Below are positions 33,167-44,700 of a DNA stretch of 64,000 nt, piece by piece. This DNA is from Lingula anatina. Lineage: Eukaryota > Brachiopoda > Lingulata > Lingulida > Lingulidae. Positions within the stretch are counted from its first letter, which is position 1; every line of letters begins with the position of its first letter. The notes under the pieces were generated by a model. That model saw only the letters and a program-made list of their open reading frames with translations, did not search any database and was not told the origin of the DNA. The position numbers and the translations under genes were made by a program. Location of the stretch: the NCBI RefSeq assembly GCF_001039355.2, contig NW_019774536.1:379512-443511 (forward strand). The letters run 5' to 3'.

Positions 33167-34905
33167 GGGCATATTTGTGTGTGTTTATATCTGTCTATAC
33201 TGTAAACTTATTTTAGAATATATGTTACTGTTTTTAAGTTTACCTATAAATATTATCATTGTTTTTATTTGAGTGGAGTTATTTTGATTTTTAATTCAGC
33301 TGTATATGACAGCACCACAAGAAGTATTGCAGAAGAACTGGGGATGGTAGTGGTCTCTGTTGAGTAAGTTACTTAACATAATTTTGTCTTTTAGTATCAA
33401 AACTTTTAAACTGCTGCATTATGCAGTTCATTTTCACATACTGCCATCACCTTTTACAACAGAAAACCAAACCTTGTCTAAATTTCCATAGATTCATGTA
33501 GGAGTTGGGTCTAGACATTCATTATGAGAATCTGGCATCCATTTGCCTTGATGATATATTTGTTGAATGTTTCCTTGTAGTTATCGGTTAGCCCCAGAAC
33601 ACAAATACCCAGCTGGTTTGGAAGACAGTGTGGCAGTGACTGTGTATCTGCTGGAGAATTCTGCTAAGTATAATGTGGATCCCAACAGAGTGGCTGTGGG
33701 AGGTAAGGGACTGTTCACATGAAAAATCTATTTTCTAAAAATCTATTTTCTATTCGCGGTATCTTGTGATCACTCCGAGCGCAGCCGAGAATTAATTACA
33801 GCTTTGGAAGTAACTGGCTCGCGCTGCCAGTAATCACGCCACGGGGTATTCAGGGCACAGACCGTGATCACAAGATACCACAAATAGAAAATAGATTTAA
33901 AAAAAATAGACTTGTCATGTGAACAGGGCCTTAGTGTGTAAACTATGAAATTAGTGTATTTTGTCATAGGACAGAAAATTTTTTATCTTTCAGTAAAAGA
34001 TATATTACAACTAACATAAAGCGAAAAATCCTTTGTTTTAATGCAAACTGAATGAATGAATATCTGCAAGTAAAAAGCAATAACTAAACGAGACAGATTT
34101 AGGTTATAGAAATGAAATGGTAACCAAATGATAAGCAGTAATATACTATAAACTGATCCTTTTTGGTAAGAATACTAGTACAAGTTGTCTAAGAAATTGT
34201 TTTGAAAGCAACAGATAACAAAAGTGAAGAATTTTCTGAAATGTTACAGGTGACAGTGCCGGTGGTAACTTGGCAGCTGCAGTTGCACTAAAACTCCGGG
34301 ACCAGAAGGTGACGCCATTTCTAAAACTACAACTCCTCATCTACCCTGCTCTCCAGCTTATCGACAACCAGCTCCCCTCAGTGCAGCAGAACAACAAACT
34401 CGGCATCAATTTAAAGTCTGAACTCATGGTGAAATTTTGGTTGTCCTACTCCTTAGGGATTGCAAAAGCAGATCTTAATCTATTGAATCTAATGCTAAAC
34501 AACCAGCATCTTTCAGAGGAGGTTCTTAAGAGAGGCAGAGAATTTGTGCATCCGTCATTACTAGAGGGGAAGTATATTCCAAAGGACTATAAACCATACA
34601 AAAACCAAGGCTTGTCGAAGCCGCCTATTTCAGCAGAATTTGAACGTGTTGTGATGGATCCGTATTTCAGTCCCGTCATGGCCGAGACTCTGCAGGGGGT
34701 CCCTGAGGCCTGCCTCATCACCGCAGAATATGACATCTTGAGGGATGATGGTTTGCTGTTCAAAAGACGCCTGGAGGAAGCAAAGGTCAAGGTCACACAT
34801 CACCATTACAAGACATTCCATGGGATTTATGATGGACAGCATGGACACATAAAAATGTTTCCACAAGTCCACAGGGGTGTTTTGGATTGTTTGAAAAATG
34901 TGTAA
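30777..34905 (+). CDS. AADAC/NCEH1-like alpha/beta hydrolase, complete (copy 2)
   Basis: Six exons, 30777-30926, 31520-31627, 32750-32867, 33300-33363, 33581-33702 and 34250-34905. All have AG/GT borders and joining phases, giving 405 residues, the usual size of arylacetamide deacetylase and neutral cholesterol ester hydrolase 1. The N-terminus ([17 protein letters not shown]) is a type II signal anchor. The oxyanion motif is YLHGGGW, the nucleophile is in GDSAGGN, the acid in YDILRDD and the probable His in FHGIY. Family members are ER-membrane serine esterases acting on acyl esters of lipids or xenobiotics with the catalytic domain in the lumen. The likely reaction is ester hydrolysis; the substrate is unknown. 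The loop before the His is shorter than in copies 3 and 4, which have AWHGFF/AWHTFF. It is the only copy here with all exons. Confidence 0.93.
31650..31840. mobile_element. Foldback MITE-like element, family A
   Basis: TAGATCTATCCCTGTGGGGA on the left and CCCAGGGAGTTAGGTCGATC on the right are diverged inverted ends. The centre has GGCTTAAGCGTCTGTCC. Intron 2 of copy 2. Confidence 0.55.
32031..32407. mobile_element. GC-richer MITE-like element in intron 2
   Basis: The left end GGCTATTCACACTAGC with TTAACTGCGGCC and the right end with CGCAGTTAACG and TATATGAATGGCC are imperfect inverted repeats. Base composition is clearly richer in GC than the flanks. It is non-coding despite a 69-residue open frame. 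It coincides with the left edge of the stretch missing from copy 1. Confidence 0.65.
33089..33164. repeat. (CT)n followed by (TA)n
   Basis: About 21 CT units pass directly into about 16 TA units in intron 3 of copy 2. Confidence 0.95.
33711..33926. mobile_element. MITE with 12-bp perfect terminal repeats
   Basis: Ends CTGTTCACATGA (33711) and TCATGTGAACAG (33926) are exact inverse complements. Longer subterminal arms around GTATCTTGTGATCAC are also inverted. The centre is GC-rich. It is absent from the same intron in copy 1, where GGGACTGTTCCC is uninterrupted, so it inserted after the duplication or was lost there. Confidence 0.8.
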
Positions 34906-35257
34906 TTGAACAAAATGCTTAATAGTGTTTATGTTTTATGGTTCTTGTAATAAGTTCAAAATCTTTGACAGGTTGAAAAAATCACTGTTATGTTATTATT
35001 GCTGTTATATTGTCTTTTTAAATGTTTTAAAGCGATGAACTTTTTTGTATGGTATAATTTATAAACATTGTGGATGAAAATTTTTTTAAATTTTTTATGA
35101 AAGTTTAATATTTATATCTTTGACATTAATGCAATGGTTTTGAAGCATAATAGTGCAAAAATATCTCTGAGTAATGACAAAAAGAACTCGCAAGCATTCC
35201 AAAACAGAGAGACAGTCACTATTTATAAGGGACAGACAGACAGACAGACAGACAGAC

Positions 35258-35425
35258 CAGGCCCATAGCCAGCAATTTCAAAGGGGGAGCTCTTTTTCTG
35301 AAAAAGTCGACTTTTTACCATAATATCCTCATGTACCTAGATCAAGTTTTACCCAGAGTGGACCTTTTCACAGCAAAAGGGGTGGCTCTTTCGAACCCCC
35401 CGAACCTTCACTGGCTATGGGCCTG
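35258..35425. mobile_element. MITE with 15-bp perfect terminal repeats
   Basis: Ends CAGGCCCATAGCCAG and CTGGCTATGGGCCTG are exact inverse complements flanking 138 bases. A related, diverged piece lies at 52,391-52,520 in an MPI intron. It lies downstream of copy 2. Confidence 0.8.
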
Positions 35426-35570
35426 CAGACCGTGACTGGTGTGCCATATACAGATAAATGTATAACATTTTAGCAATATATTAATCTTTGGACAGTGTTA
35501 GAAACAATTCATGTTACATTTTTTACAGACTTAACAGGCATTTATTTTTATATTGAAGCTTTGTAGGCTA

Positions 35571-35911
35571 ACTCCATGGGATTTTTGCACCAAAATGAAT
35601 TTTCCTGGGGTAAAAATCTATTTTCTCTTATTCTGGAATTATTGCTTAACCCTGCCCTGCACTTGGATTCAGTGTCTTATTTCATTTTTAATTTCATACT
35701 TTAGTCTAAATGACTGTTCAGTCTTTATAATGACATATGCCATCTCGCACATTGCCTCGTTTTCATACAAGAATGGCGGGGTTTTACTGTCTTTAGAATC
35801 TGCGTTGGGAAATATAAAAAGCTAAACAAGACATGAATATGACTGTGGGGATTTTCAAGTGCGTGGAGAGAATCTCAAAATATTAATTTTGGTGGAAAAA
35901 TCCCATGGAGT
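35571..35911. mobile_element. Foldback MITE-like element, family B
   Basis: The left end ACTCCATGGGATTTTTGCAC and the inverted right end agree at about 28 of the first 30 bases. The interior is unrelated and non-coding. Related ends are seen at 9,900-10,214. Confidence 0.75.
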
Positions 35912-36677
35912 GTTCCTTTGATGAATTAGTGAAATAACACAATATTTTTATTTTTACATGATTATTTTAAGTGGAGTAATAGCCATGATAATATGCACAA
36001 GCTGTGATAACTTCAAAAGCACCATATATTGTAGCATTTCCAATTAATATTGAGTTGATAAAAAAAATCATATTATACAATTATTGACTTTGGTTGAGGT
36101 AACTAGTTGTTTTGCAGACCTTATAGTAGCGATATTAACTAAGGGCAGCCTTCTTGTTTTCCAGACTAAAATCAAATTGTGAATTGTTCTATAATAAGTA
36201 TCATAAAATAATTACTGTTATTGAGTGAAAGTTTTATTTACTAATGGAAACCAGAAAAAGATACAATTAGAATCAGAAATTGTATAAATGAACTGTGACT
36301 GTTCTACAAGTGTCGCATTAATAATTTTAATATGCCCTTATAATAATGAATATAATATATTTAATTCAATAAATATGACAAACAAAAGTGGTTTAGATCT
36401 TGCCTTTTATCTCTCCATGTTTGTAAAAATGCGTAACGAAAAAAATGGAATATTTAAAAGTTAGCTATATTATTGTATGAATTTCATATTGACCATAGAA
36501 TCAAAAATTGCCAAAGACCCAACTTTGAAAGAAGTGTGAGTGAGCAAAATTTCGTTTTCAAAGCGGTCGCAAGCACTATAACAAAGTCAGTTATTTGCCC
36601 ATATTTATTTATTTATTTTTCCGTTATTTTAACATTCAGGTCTCCACAAGTGTGAACTTAAATAAAATGTTTTCCAG

Positions 36678-38778
36678 ATGACGGAAACTGAATTCGACGG
36701 TGTTAAAGTTAGGCTATACGAACCTAAGACGAGGGCGGAGAAGCCAACTGGTGCCTTGGTATTCTACCACGGTGGAGGATGGTCCGTCGGGAGCGCAAGT
36801 ATGCAGTAGTTTCACAAGAAACACCTTGTTTCCATTCTTTGTTTATGAAAGTTTAAAAATAAAAGAGATAACCCTTGATCGTCTGCTCAGAAACTCGGGC
36901 TATTTTGGTTACAATGAATGTTAGTTCAAATGTCAGTGTCAAGAGCTGTGTGAAACTTTTATGGACGGAGAAGAGACAGAATGACCACAAGGTCATGCAT
37001 ATACATTTATCCGTAAATGAAGAGGTATTTACGCAAACTGAGATGGAAGTAGCCATGCTTTTTCAAAATCGTCCCATTTTTGCCACTGGTGGTAGAAAAG
37101 CGATTGGCAACGCAAAGAATTCAAGAAAAAAACCCAGCGACTTCTATGTATACGTTGTGCGAGATGCAGAAGACAAAGGCGATCTTGTGCATCATTCTGC
37201 AAGTGTTAGCTTATGTTTCTGCTCACTTGTTATGAATTCTGAAAATATTGAGATTCTATAAATTCAATTTGCTTGAGAAGTAAAACGCCTTTTCTTTTCA
37301 GGGGCCTATGATTATCATACCCGGTCAATTGCAGAAAATTTGAATATAGTAGTGGTGTCTGTGGAGTAAGTCTCTGTCTCTCTTTCTCCATCCCCCACTC
37401 TCTTTTTTTCTTTCTCTGTATGTCTCTCACACACACACGCACGCACTCACACGCAAGCACACATGATGCTACAAAATTAGAACTCACTGCAATAAATTAG
37501 TCGACCCCTTGTATGAATGTATTTGTAATAAGCGAGAAATCTCTAACGTACCATCATTAACAAATTCAACTACTTTTACAACCTCCTTTTCTAAATAGTT
37601 AACTTGCCGCCTGAATTTTTTTCAGTTTCCGCCTAGCCCCAGAGCACAAGTTTCCTGCTGCCTTAGACGACTGCACCACCGCCACGTTACACTTGCTGAG
37701 AAATGCTGCACAGTACAACGTCGATCCCAACAGAGTGGCTATAGGCGGTAAGTACATGTAGGTTGTCTCTTAGGGCCTTTTCCATTTTTTTCCTAACCAA
37801 CAGTGTCACAAATACTTAATGGGTGGGACTGCCATGCCTCGTGTTTTATAAACGGGTATTCTAGCAGAGAGACCCATTTCCTGATCATTTTCTGTTAAAT
37901 AACATGCAGGCCTACTTTCTACCCTAGGCCAGCTAGGTGGTGACGTTATTCCTGTGCAAAAATTCTCGTTGTACAGAACAAAAACGTTCACATATTTAGC
38001 CAGAAAATATCTGTGAATATCTAGTGAAAAAATTCTCTGTTCCCGCCTTGTTAGAGGGTAAATAACGGTTATGTTTAAGGCTAGCGCCGTGGTTCGTTAC
38101 GTTTCAGGAGACAGTGCCGGCGGAAACCTTGCCGCGACCGTATCTCTCAAGCTCCGCGACATGAAGACGAGTCTGCGACCGGTTCTTCAGCTCCTGATCT
38201 ACCCTAACGTCCAGTCACTGGACCTCTGGTCGCCGTCTTCCCAACAAAATGAAAAGCAGAATCTTTATCTCGGGAGAAAATGGATGGCGATCTTCAAAAT
38301 GGCATACGCGCTAGGTCGCGATGGCAATGACACCATCAGGGAAATGCTTTTCCAAAACCAACACTTATCAGCCAAAACATTTGCCAAATACCACAAATAT
38401 TTAGACTATGTGCGTCTTCTCGATAGGGAGTCTATTCCCGAGGACTTTGAAAATCAATCGACAAGAAGTCGGCCTTTAAAAGAGCCAATTTCTGCGGAGT
38501 TTGAAGACGCCATCACCAGTCCTTACTTCTCTCCATTACTGGCGGCGACTCTACGGGAGGTACCACCAGCGTGTTTGTTCACGGCAGAGTACGATCCCCT
38601 GAGAGACGAAGGTTTCCTTTACAAGCGTCGCCTGGAAGACGCTAGCGTTCCTGTGACGCATTTGCATTATATTCCGGCGTGGCACGGGTTTTTCTCTACT
38701 CCTCATAGGAATACTGATATATACAAAAGATTGATGAGAGATATTTGTGACTGTTTGTCGAAAGGATTAAAACTTTGA
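36678..38778 (+). CDS. AADAC/NCEH1-like hydrolase copy 3, exons 3-6 only
   Basis: Exons 36678-36798, 37302-37365, 37626-37747 and 38108-38778 correspond one-to-one in phase and length class to exons 3-6 of copy 2, with stop TGA at 38776-38778. The piece holds [32 protein letters not shown], the acid in EYDPLRDE and the His in AWHGFF. The catalytic machinery is therefore complete. Its first codon is ATG directly after a splice acceptor (CCAG/ATG), giving 326 codons if used as a start. No exons for the membrane anchor or the segment after it were found between 34,906 and 36,677. Either the protein is soluble and shorter, its first exons are too diverged to see, or it is spliced to exons 1-2 of copy 2, whose phase (0) fits. 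The protein differs strongly from copies 1 and 2, so it is an older paralogue. Confidence 0.85.
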
Positions 38779-39072
38779 CTTTTGTATCATAGTTATGTTG
38801 TGTACGGATATGTTTTTGAAATTGTTTTATCGTTTTTACGGAATTCATGCCTAGGATATTTTGTCTTTGTAATTTGTTTTTAATGTTAACTAATTATTTT
38901 AGAGGGGAACATTGAGAAAGATCTAGCATAGTGTGTTCATTTAGGATATCAAATGATTTAATGATTAAAGCTAAGTAAGTTCAAAGTAATGACATGCCCA
39001 TGCCATACAAACAAATATTGAAAAAAAGAAATTCAACGCATTTCGATTTATAATTATGTTTTATGAATGAGG

Positions 39073-39078
39073 AATAAA
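39073..39078 (+). terminator. Candidate polyadenylation signal of copy 3
   Basis: AATAAA, 295 bases after the copy 3 stop codon. Usage is not demonstrated. Confidence 0.35.
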
Positions 39079-39758
39079 ATTAATGTTTCCGATCAATCGT
39101 AGGTCTGAAATGTTATTATTCTCTTTACTTTGACAAGTTTATTAATGTGTAAGTGTTGTAAATTGATTGAAATTGTGTTAAATATTGCTTGAATTGTATT
39201 TGGAGACTAAAAACAAGTATAAATATTAAAACCTATCCAAAATTTGAGAGAAGAATAATACATTCGGAAAATTTAAAATTACGAGGTTATATATATTTTA
39301 GTGCATGTTACAAAGGCATCCTTTCAGAATGACATAGACACATTTATGTAAAAGCTCGTGTACGCAGGGATATTAGCACGATATGAGATTAACTAACATA
39401 TCTACCAGAATACGTTTTTCATGTTTTATTATGTAACATTTTGATGTACAGTTGACTCCGTACAACTTGGACACTTTGTGATTGGAAATTTGTTCGAGTT
39501 ACTCGAATATTCTAGTAATTAGTAGAAACTGTTCACATATATTTCCACTAATCCCAAAAGAAAAATCCGTCTCATTAGATATGTTCGAGTTTACACAATA
39601 ACCCATGCTATAAAGTACCCAGTAATGAGAAGTTTACTGTATTTCTTATACACCTACTCTCTTTCAGGGACACAAATTGATTTTTTACTAGATATTCACA
39701 GATATGTCTCTAATTAAACGACGGGGCTTTTCTGCACTGTGACACGTTGTATTTCCAG

Positions 39759-40426
39759 GTGACAGCTCCGGCGGAAACTTGGTGGCGGCTGTGACGTTAA
39801 AGCTCCGAGACCTTGCAGTCACACCGGCCCTACGCCTCCAACTGCTCATCTACCCCAGTGTCCAAGCGCTGGACTTCTGGACGGCGTCCTCTCAGCAGAA
39901 CAACAAGTACAACCTCTTCTTGACCAGAACGCGCACGTCCAAGTTTAAGATGATGTACGCGCTGGGCACTGAAGGCAACGCCAGCGTGCTTCACCTCATC
40001 ACACAGAACGCACATCTCTCGGATGCGACCTTCTCGAAGTACAAAAAGTACCTCGATCCCAATCTTATTGATAAGAGTTTCATCCCCGATCATTTTGTTC
40101 CGCCAACTTTTAAAGGTCCAGCCCAACCACCCATCTCGAAAAACTTTGAAGACATTGTGACTGATCCATATTTCTCCCCCCTCCTCGCCCCTTCTCTTAA
40201 GGGAGTTCCCAGCGCGTGCCTCATCACCGCCGAGTACGACATTCTGAGAGATGACGGGTTGCTGTACAAGAGGCGACTGATGGAGGCTGGGGTACACGTC
40301 ACACACCACCACTATCTCCCTGCCTGGCATACCTTCTTTAAGACAACCCATAGGGACACAAAGATCTATAAGACGGCATTTAGGGATATTTGTCAATGTT
40401 TAAAAGATGGTTTGGATTTAAAGTAA
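39759..40426 (+). CDS. AADAC/NCEH1-like hydrolase copy 4, last exon only
   Basis: A single exon, 39759-40426, with a clean acceptor (TTTCCAG/GT). It corresponds to exon 6 of the other copies. It encodes GDSSGGNLVAAVTLKLRD, then YDILRDD and AWHTFF, so Ser, Asp and His are all kept. The frame is fully open for 222 residues. It is richer in GC than its surroundings. No exons 1-5 precede it in the 980 bases after copy 3. Exon 5 of copy 3 ends in phase 1, which this exon accepts, so it could be an alternative terminal exon of copy 3. Otherwise it is a truncated but undegraded paralogue. Confidence 0.82.
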
Positions 40427-41792
40427 ATTAGATTGAAAGTTGAAGCTAGAAGATGCTGACACGAAACAGCAAAAAACTGCAACAAAATTTACAAATATAA
40501 CAGCAAAACTGCCAAAAGGGACAATTTACGAAGACATAGGTAGAGATAAATAGATAAACGATATAAAATGGGTATATTGTCATATGTACATAAATTTACA
40601 GAGTAAAATTCTGGGCGGATCCCGATTGTTCTGAAGGTTACGGAAAAGTTGTTCTTTTTTTCCATTGTACAGAAAAAATATTAAAATCGTATGATCAGTA
40701 ATTTCAATTAATATAGAATATCGACTAGGACGAGCCGTGTTGTGTGGAGCTTATTTCTCTGATATATTTATTTTCAAATGTTGATTACCTTTCCATTATA
40801 TTTTTGCATTAAAATATGTAACTCAAACGCTTTAAAACATTTGAGAGGGATCTTGATATTATAGACAACTGCTGAAGACTTTTTCAGTAATACATAATTT
40901 ATTTTTTCCTTGTTTAAGGTTGTTAGACACGGAAAAGAGTCATCTAATGAATATAAAACTACAGGACTGGATTATATGATCAAAGATCATAAGCGAGGGA
41001 TATATGGGTTGAGCAAATCTACAGGGTTGAGAATAACTTTAATTTGCCTAACAACTTATAATAATGATCTATTTTACATAACAATAACACATTTTCAGAT
41101 CCAAGACCAATTTTAGGTGTTAGGCTGTAAAAGGAATTTGATGAAACTAAAGGAGGAAAGTGTTCATCTAAAGTTCATCTAATAAGGCTAGTTCTAATAT
41201 AATCTCCAATTTAGCCATAAGAACCTTTCTTTTAAGTTAGAGAATAACAAACACTGCTCTTCTCTGATGATATTTACACCGAAAGTGTCAATTTTGATGT
41301 GATAATACATAACACTTAACAGCATAATCCACAACTTTTTGGTTAAGTACCACTTTATATGACATCAAGTCTTTTTGTCTTTTCAACTATTTTGAATTCA
41401 ATAAACTCTTATAATCCAGTGTCAGTGGTTCTTATAATATCACTCCATTTTCCATTGAGCAACAGTATATCTGACATTGCTTCTTCGTCTCTTCAACTGC
41501 TTCAAACTAAATAAACTTCAGCAGACATTCCAGTGGGTCTCTTACTTCTTCTTTTCACCTGGTCTTACATGAAGTCATCACTTTATATTAGTAGGAGCCC
41601 AAGAGTCTCTTTACTGGCCTCAAATTAAAGTTGAACTCCCTGCCAAAGTGGTTCAGTTTTCTTTTGAACTTGACTTTACAAGAAGTCATCACTATAAATG
41701 GGTCTAAATCCTGATCCACTGTCTCAAATTAAACCTGAACTTGCACTTTAAGTCTGGAACTTTACTCCCCCTACTTTGCCGATGCAGAGTTT
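40427..41792. other. Region between copy 4 and the ENOX stop
   Basis: No exon was recognised. From about 41,340 to 41,760 there are diverged phrases such as AAGTCATCACT, CTTCAACTGCTTCAAAC and TCAAATTAAA repeated at roughly 100-base intervals. These suggest an old tandem repeat in what is probably the ENOX 3' UTR. The genes converge here. Confidence 0.4.
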
Positions 41793-44700
41793 TCACTTTA
41801 TAATGAGTCCAGAATCTTTGGAAGTAAACCCAGTAAAAGTCCACCTTTTCTCGATGGAGGCCCCAACCCCACACATCTCCGTCCTGAAGACATCGGGAAG
41901 TCTCTCCAGGAGATCCTCTATCTCACTGCTGCGACGCACAATGATGTTGCAACGCTGTAGGTACGACCAGATGTAGTCCACGCTCGCGCCAAAAGGGTGC
42001 GCATGCAGGAACACGGAGATGAGACCTGGAATTGTGGGTTGAAGAAGCTGATTAACGTGCTGGCGAAATATATGCTACATGTGATGACAAGGTATACAGA
42101 TGTCACTTTGGTAATTTTTTTTCTAACCTATAAAGGGTAATTAGCAAACTTGTCCCATTTATAGAACTCCAACAGTTTGAAAAGTCCCGTGTAGGCATTA
42201 AATCTTGAAAACCCATGTGGTAATGTGTCACTTGATATTATACAATGTCATATTATTTGCTTCATTATCCCGTTTCACAGTCCAAATTCCAGGCACAACT
42301 TAAACACATTATAAGTTAAGGTTTTCACCCCACTCCTACCAATTAATCTGGCCTCTTTTTCATTTAATGCAGATCCCTCAGTTGCTATGCTACTTGAAGG
42401 GGTTTCCAAGGTGACTGATGTAACATCCTTTTCCTGCTGTACTGTTTCTTCTACACTCGTCTTCTCTTGACTGACACTGGCTCCACCTAAATTCAGTTCA
42501 ACAGCAGCTGTTTCAGACTTCTGCCCTCCTGTCTTATCCACAATCCCTAACTGAGCCTGGAGCTGATGAAAATGGAAGAAAATGGATTACTTTCAATGAA
42601 CACGCATAAAAAAAAGAAAAAATGTGTGAAGAATGCATTGAGATTTTAAATGAATAAAAGAATAAATGAATAAAGATAAAAAATAAAGATATTTAATAAA
42701 TGAGTCTTATGCCATTTTCCATACAAAAGCTCTTTATCAAATGTCACTTCTAAGCATTCAATTTAAGACAAAAATAGAAAAGAAAATTAGTCAAACCTGC
42801 TATTGGTTACAATATACACAACTGAAAGCACCTTAATTTCAACAAATGCTAAGCATAATTCTAACTGTGATTTAAGAGTATGACATATTTTTGATTTGAC
42901 CAATCTCATCACTAATTGTAGAACTTGGATAAAGGTACCAAAAATTTCAGTGACCCAAGCTATTTACCCTTTGAATTTCCTCTTCATCTTTTTTCCTCTG
43001 AGTATTGGCATTTATCAGTTGCTGGAAGAGAATTACAGACAGGCCATTAGTTGTAATTCAAGTTATGAAGGAGAAACTAAAAATTCCCACATATAACTTA
43101 AATTCTACGTTTGGACCAAGGATTTTTTCCCCTGACTTTACCGAAGTACTTTATGTTACGAGGGGGCCTTTAAGCCACTTAAACTGAATGCAATTAGTGA
43201 GAATCTATGAGGAGTTAGATCAATCCAGCTAGTAGGGTAGGGTTATGGGAAGGCTCCCTAGGTCACTGCTCCAAATACCTGCTGCATCCCCTGCAGAGCC
43301 TGGGCAAAGGCTTTGATTTGTTTCTCTGCCTCTTCAATGCTGTTCTTAGCCTCCGTCTTCACAAGATCCATTTCGTTCTTGTACGCCTCTACCTGGCACT
43401 TCAAGGAGTCGTTGTCTTCCTTCAGTTGGCCAACTTGGGCTGCAAATGTGTTATTTTTGTAATTTTTTTAGTCCCTAAACTGTCAACACACTTTACGAAA
43501 CGTGATATTAAGTTTTTTATCTTCATTTGTAACTGTAATTTTGTTTCCTTTTTTTAGCTCCTTTCTACCACAACCAACACAGTCCTTCAAGGAACATAAA
43601 ATTCTCAGCACAACTTCTCTCCCTCCATTTTTCAGTTAAAACATTCCAATAAACTAACTACTACATTACTTTAATTCTATCCTTTAAACTCCTACTTACA
43701 GTTATCAAGTTTAGGTTTTTTGGCACTGGACTCCTCGTCATCAGAGAGATCCATCTCCGTCTCCTGGCGTTCTTTGAAAAACTCATCTTGCTGGGTAGTC
43801 TTTATCTCCTGCAAATAATCGGCAAATGTTTTAAAATCCAATTTAAGCCCAGTCATGAATCCATTTATGACCTCTAAAATGGATTTATGTCCAACGTCTG
43901 GTAAACATGTTTTTTTTTTTTTTTGTTTAAAATTGGAATAATAATACCCTTGCCAACAACAGTTCGTGCATTCTTCCTCCATAAATCCATTAAGTACCAA
44001 TTTAGGTTCTTACACTTTATATTTATTATAATAATTTAATTTTAACTCCATGGTTTAATGGCTATTTTAACAATTACCCTATCTTAAGTTGAGACAATAA
44101 ATCATACAATAAATAAAATGGAAATGTCATTATAAATATTCCATAAGAATGTCTCAAAGAAAAGTTCCAGGAGGACAGAAAGGTGGCATTTTAAGATGCC
44201 TTGATGACAGCTGATAGGGAGATGCCAAATTACCCCCAAAAATATTTATAATTATAAAATAATAAAAACAATCATAAAATAGAAAAGTATTTTAATCTTT
44301 TAATGAAAAAATGAAAAGATTGCAGTATGGGGCATTTTATCATTGTGTACATTCACTTTTTTTTTTGGGGGGGGGGAGATTTGACGTCTTCTCTCTCCTT
44401 CTGAGATGGGTCAAGGTTTTAGATACAGCATTTTTTAAACTCCCCTCAACCACCTGACCAGTCCATCTATTTGATACCCTACAACAACTATTCTTTTAAA
44501 CTGTCCACATTTATCCCCTTTTAACAACTTTGTTTTTTACATGAAATTTCCTCAAACTCTTTACCCCAGTCCTGGTTTGGCTTCTGCACTTCCCAAATTG
44601 GCTTTCACAAATATGAAATCCTGTATTCCTGCATGTTCCATTCTTACTGAACTTGGTTGATAAGTTTAACTTTCTGGCTATATTTTACTTATATTTACTT

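Larger units (their letters stand above)
30065..36470 (+). repeat. Segmental duplication, unit 2
   Basis: Counterpart of 23,070-28,400. It contains the complete hydrolase copy 2 and extra foldback insertions at 31,650, 32,031, 33,711, 35,258 and 35,571. Flank similarity to unit 1 fades near 36,470, just before the first recognised exon of copy 3. Confidence 0.75.

Noticed and set aside
39830-40396. Minus-strand open frame of 188 residues
   Set aside because: Antisense shadow of the GC-rich last exon of hydrolase copy 4, with no splice or domain support.
43692-44000. Longer minus-strand frame extending an ENOX exon upstream
   Set aside because: The extension reads through a clear acceptor at 43,809-43,810; the part before it is intron sequence with a poly-Lys stretch from poly-T.
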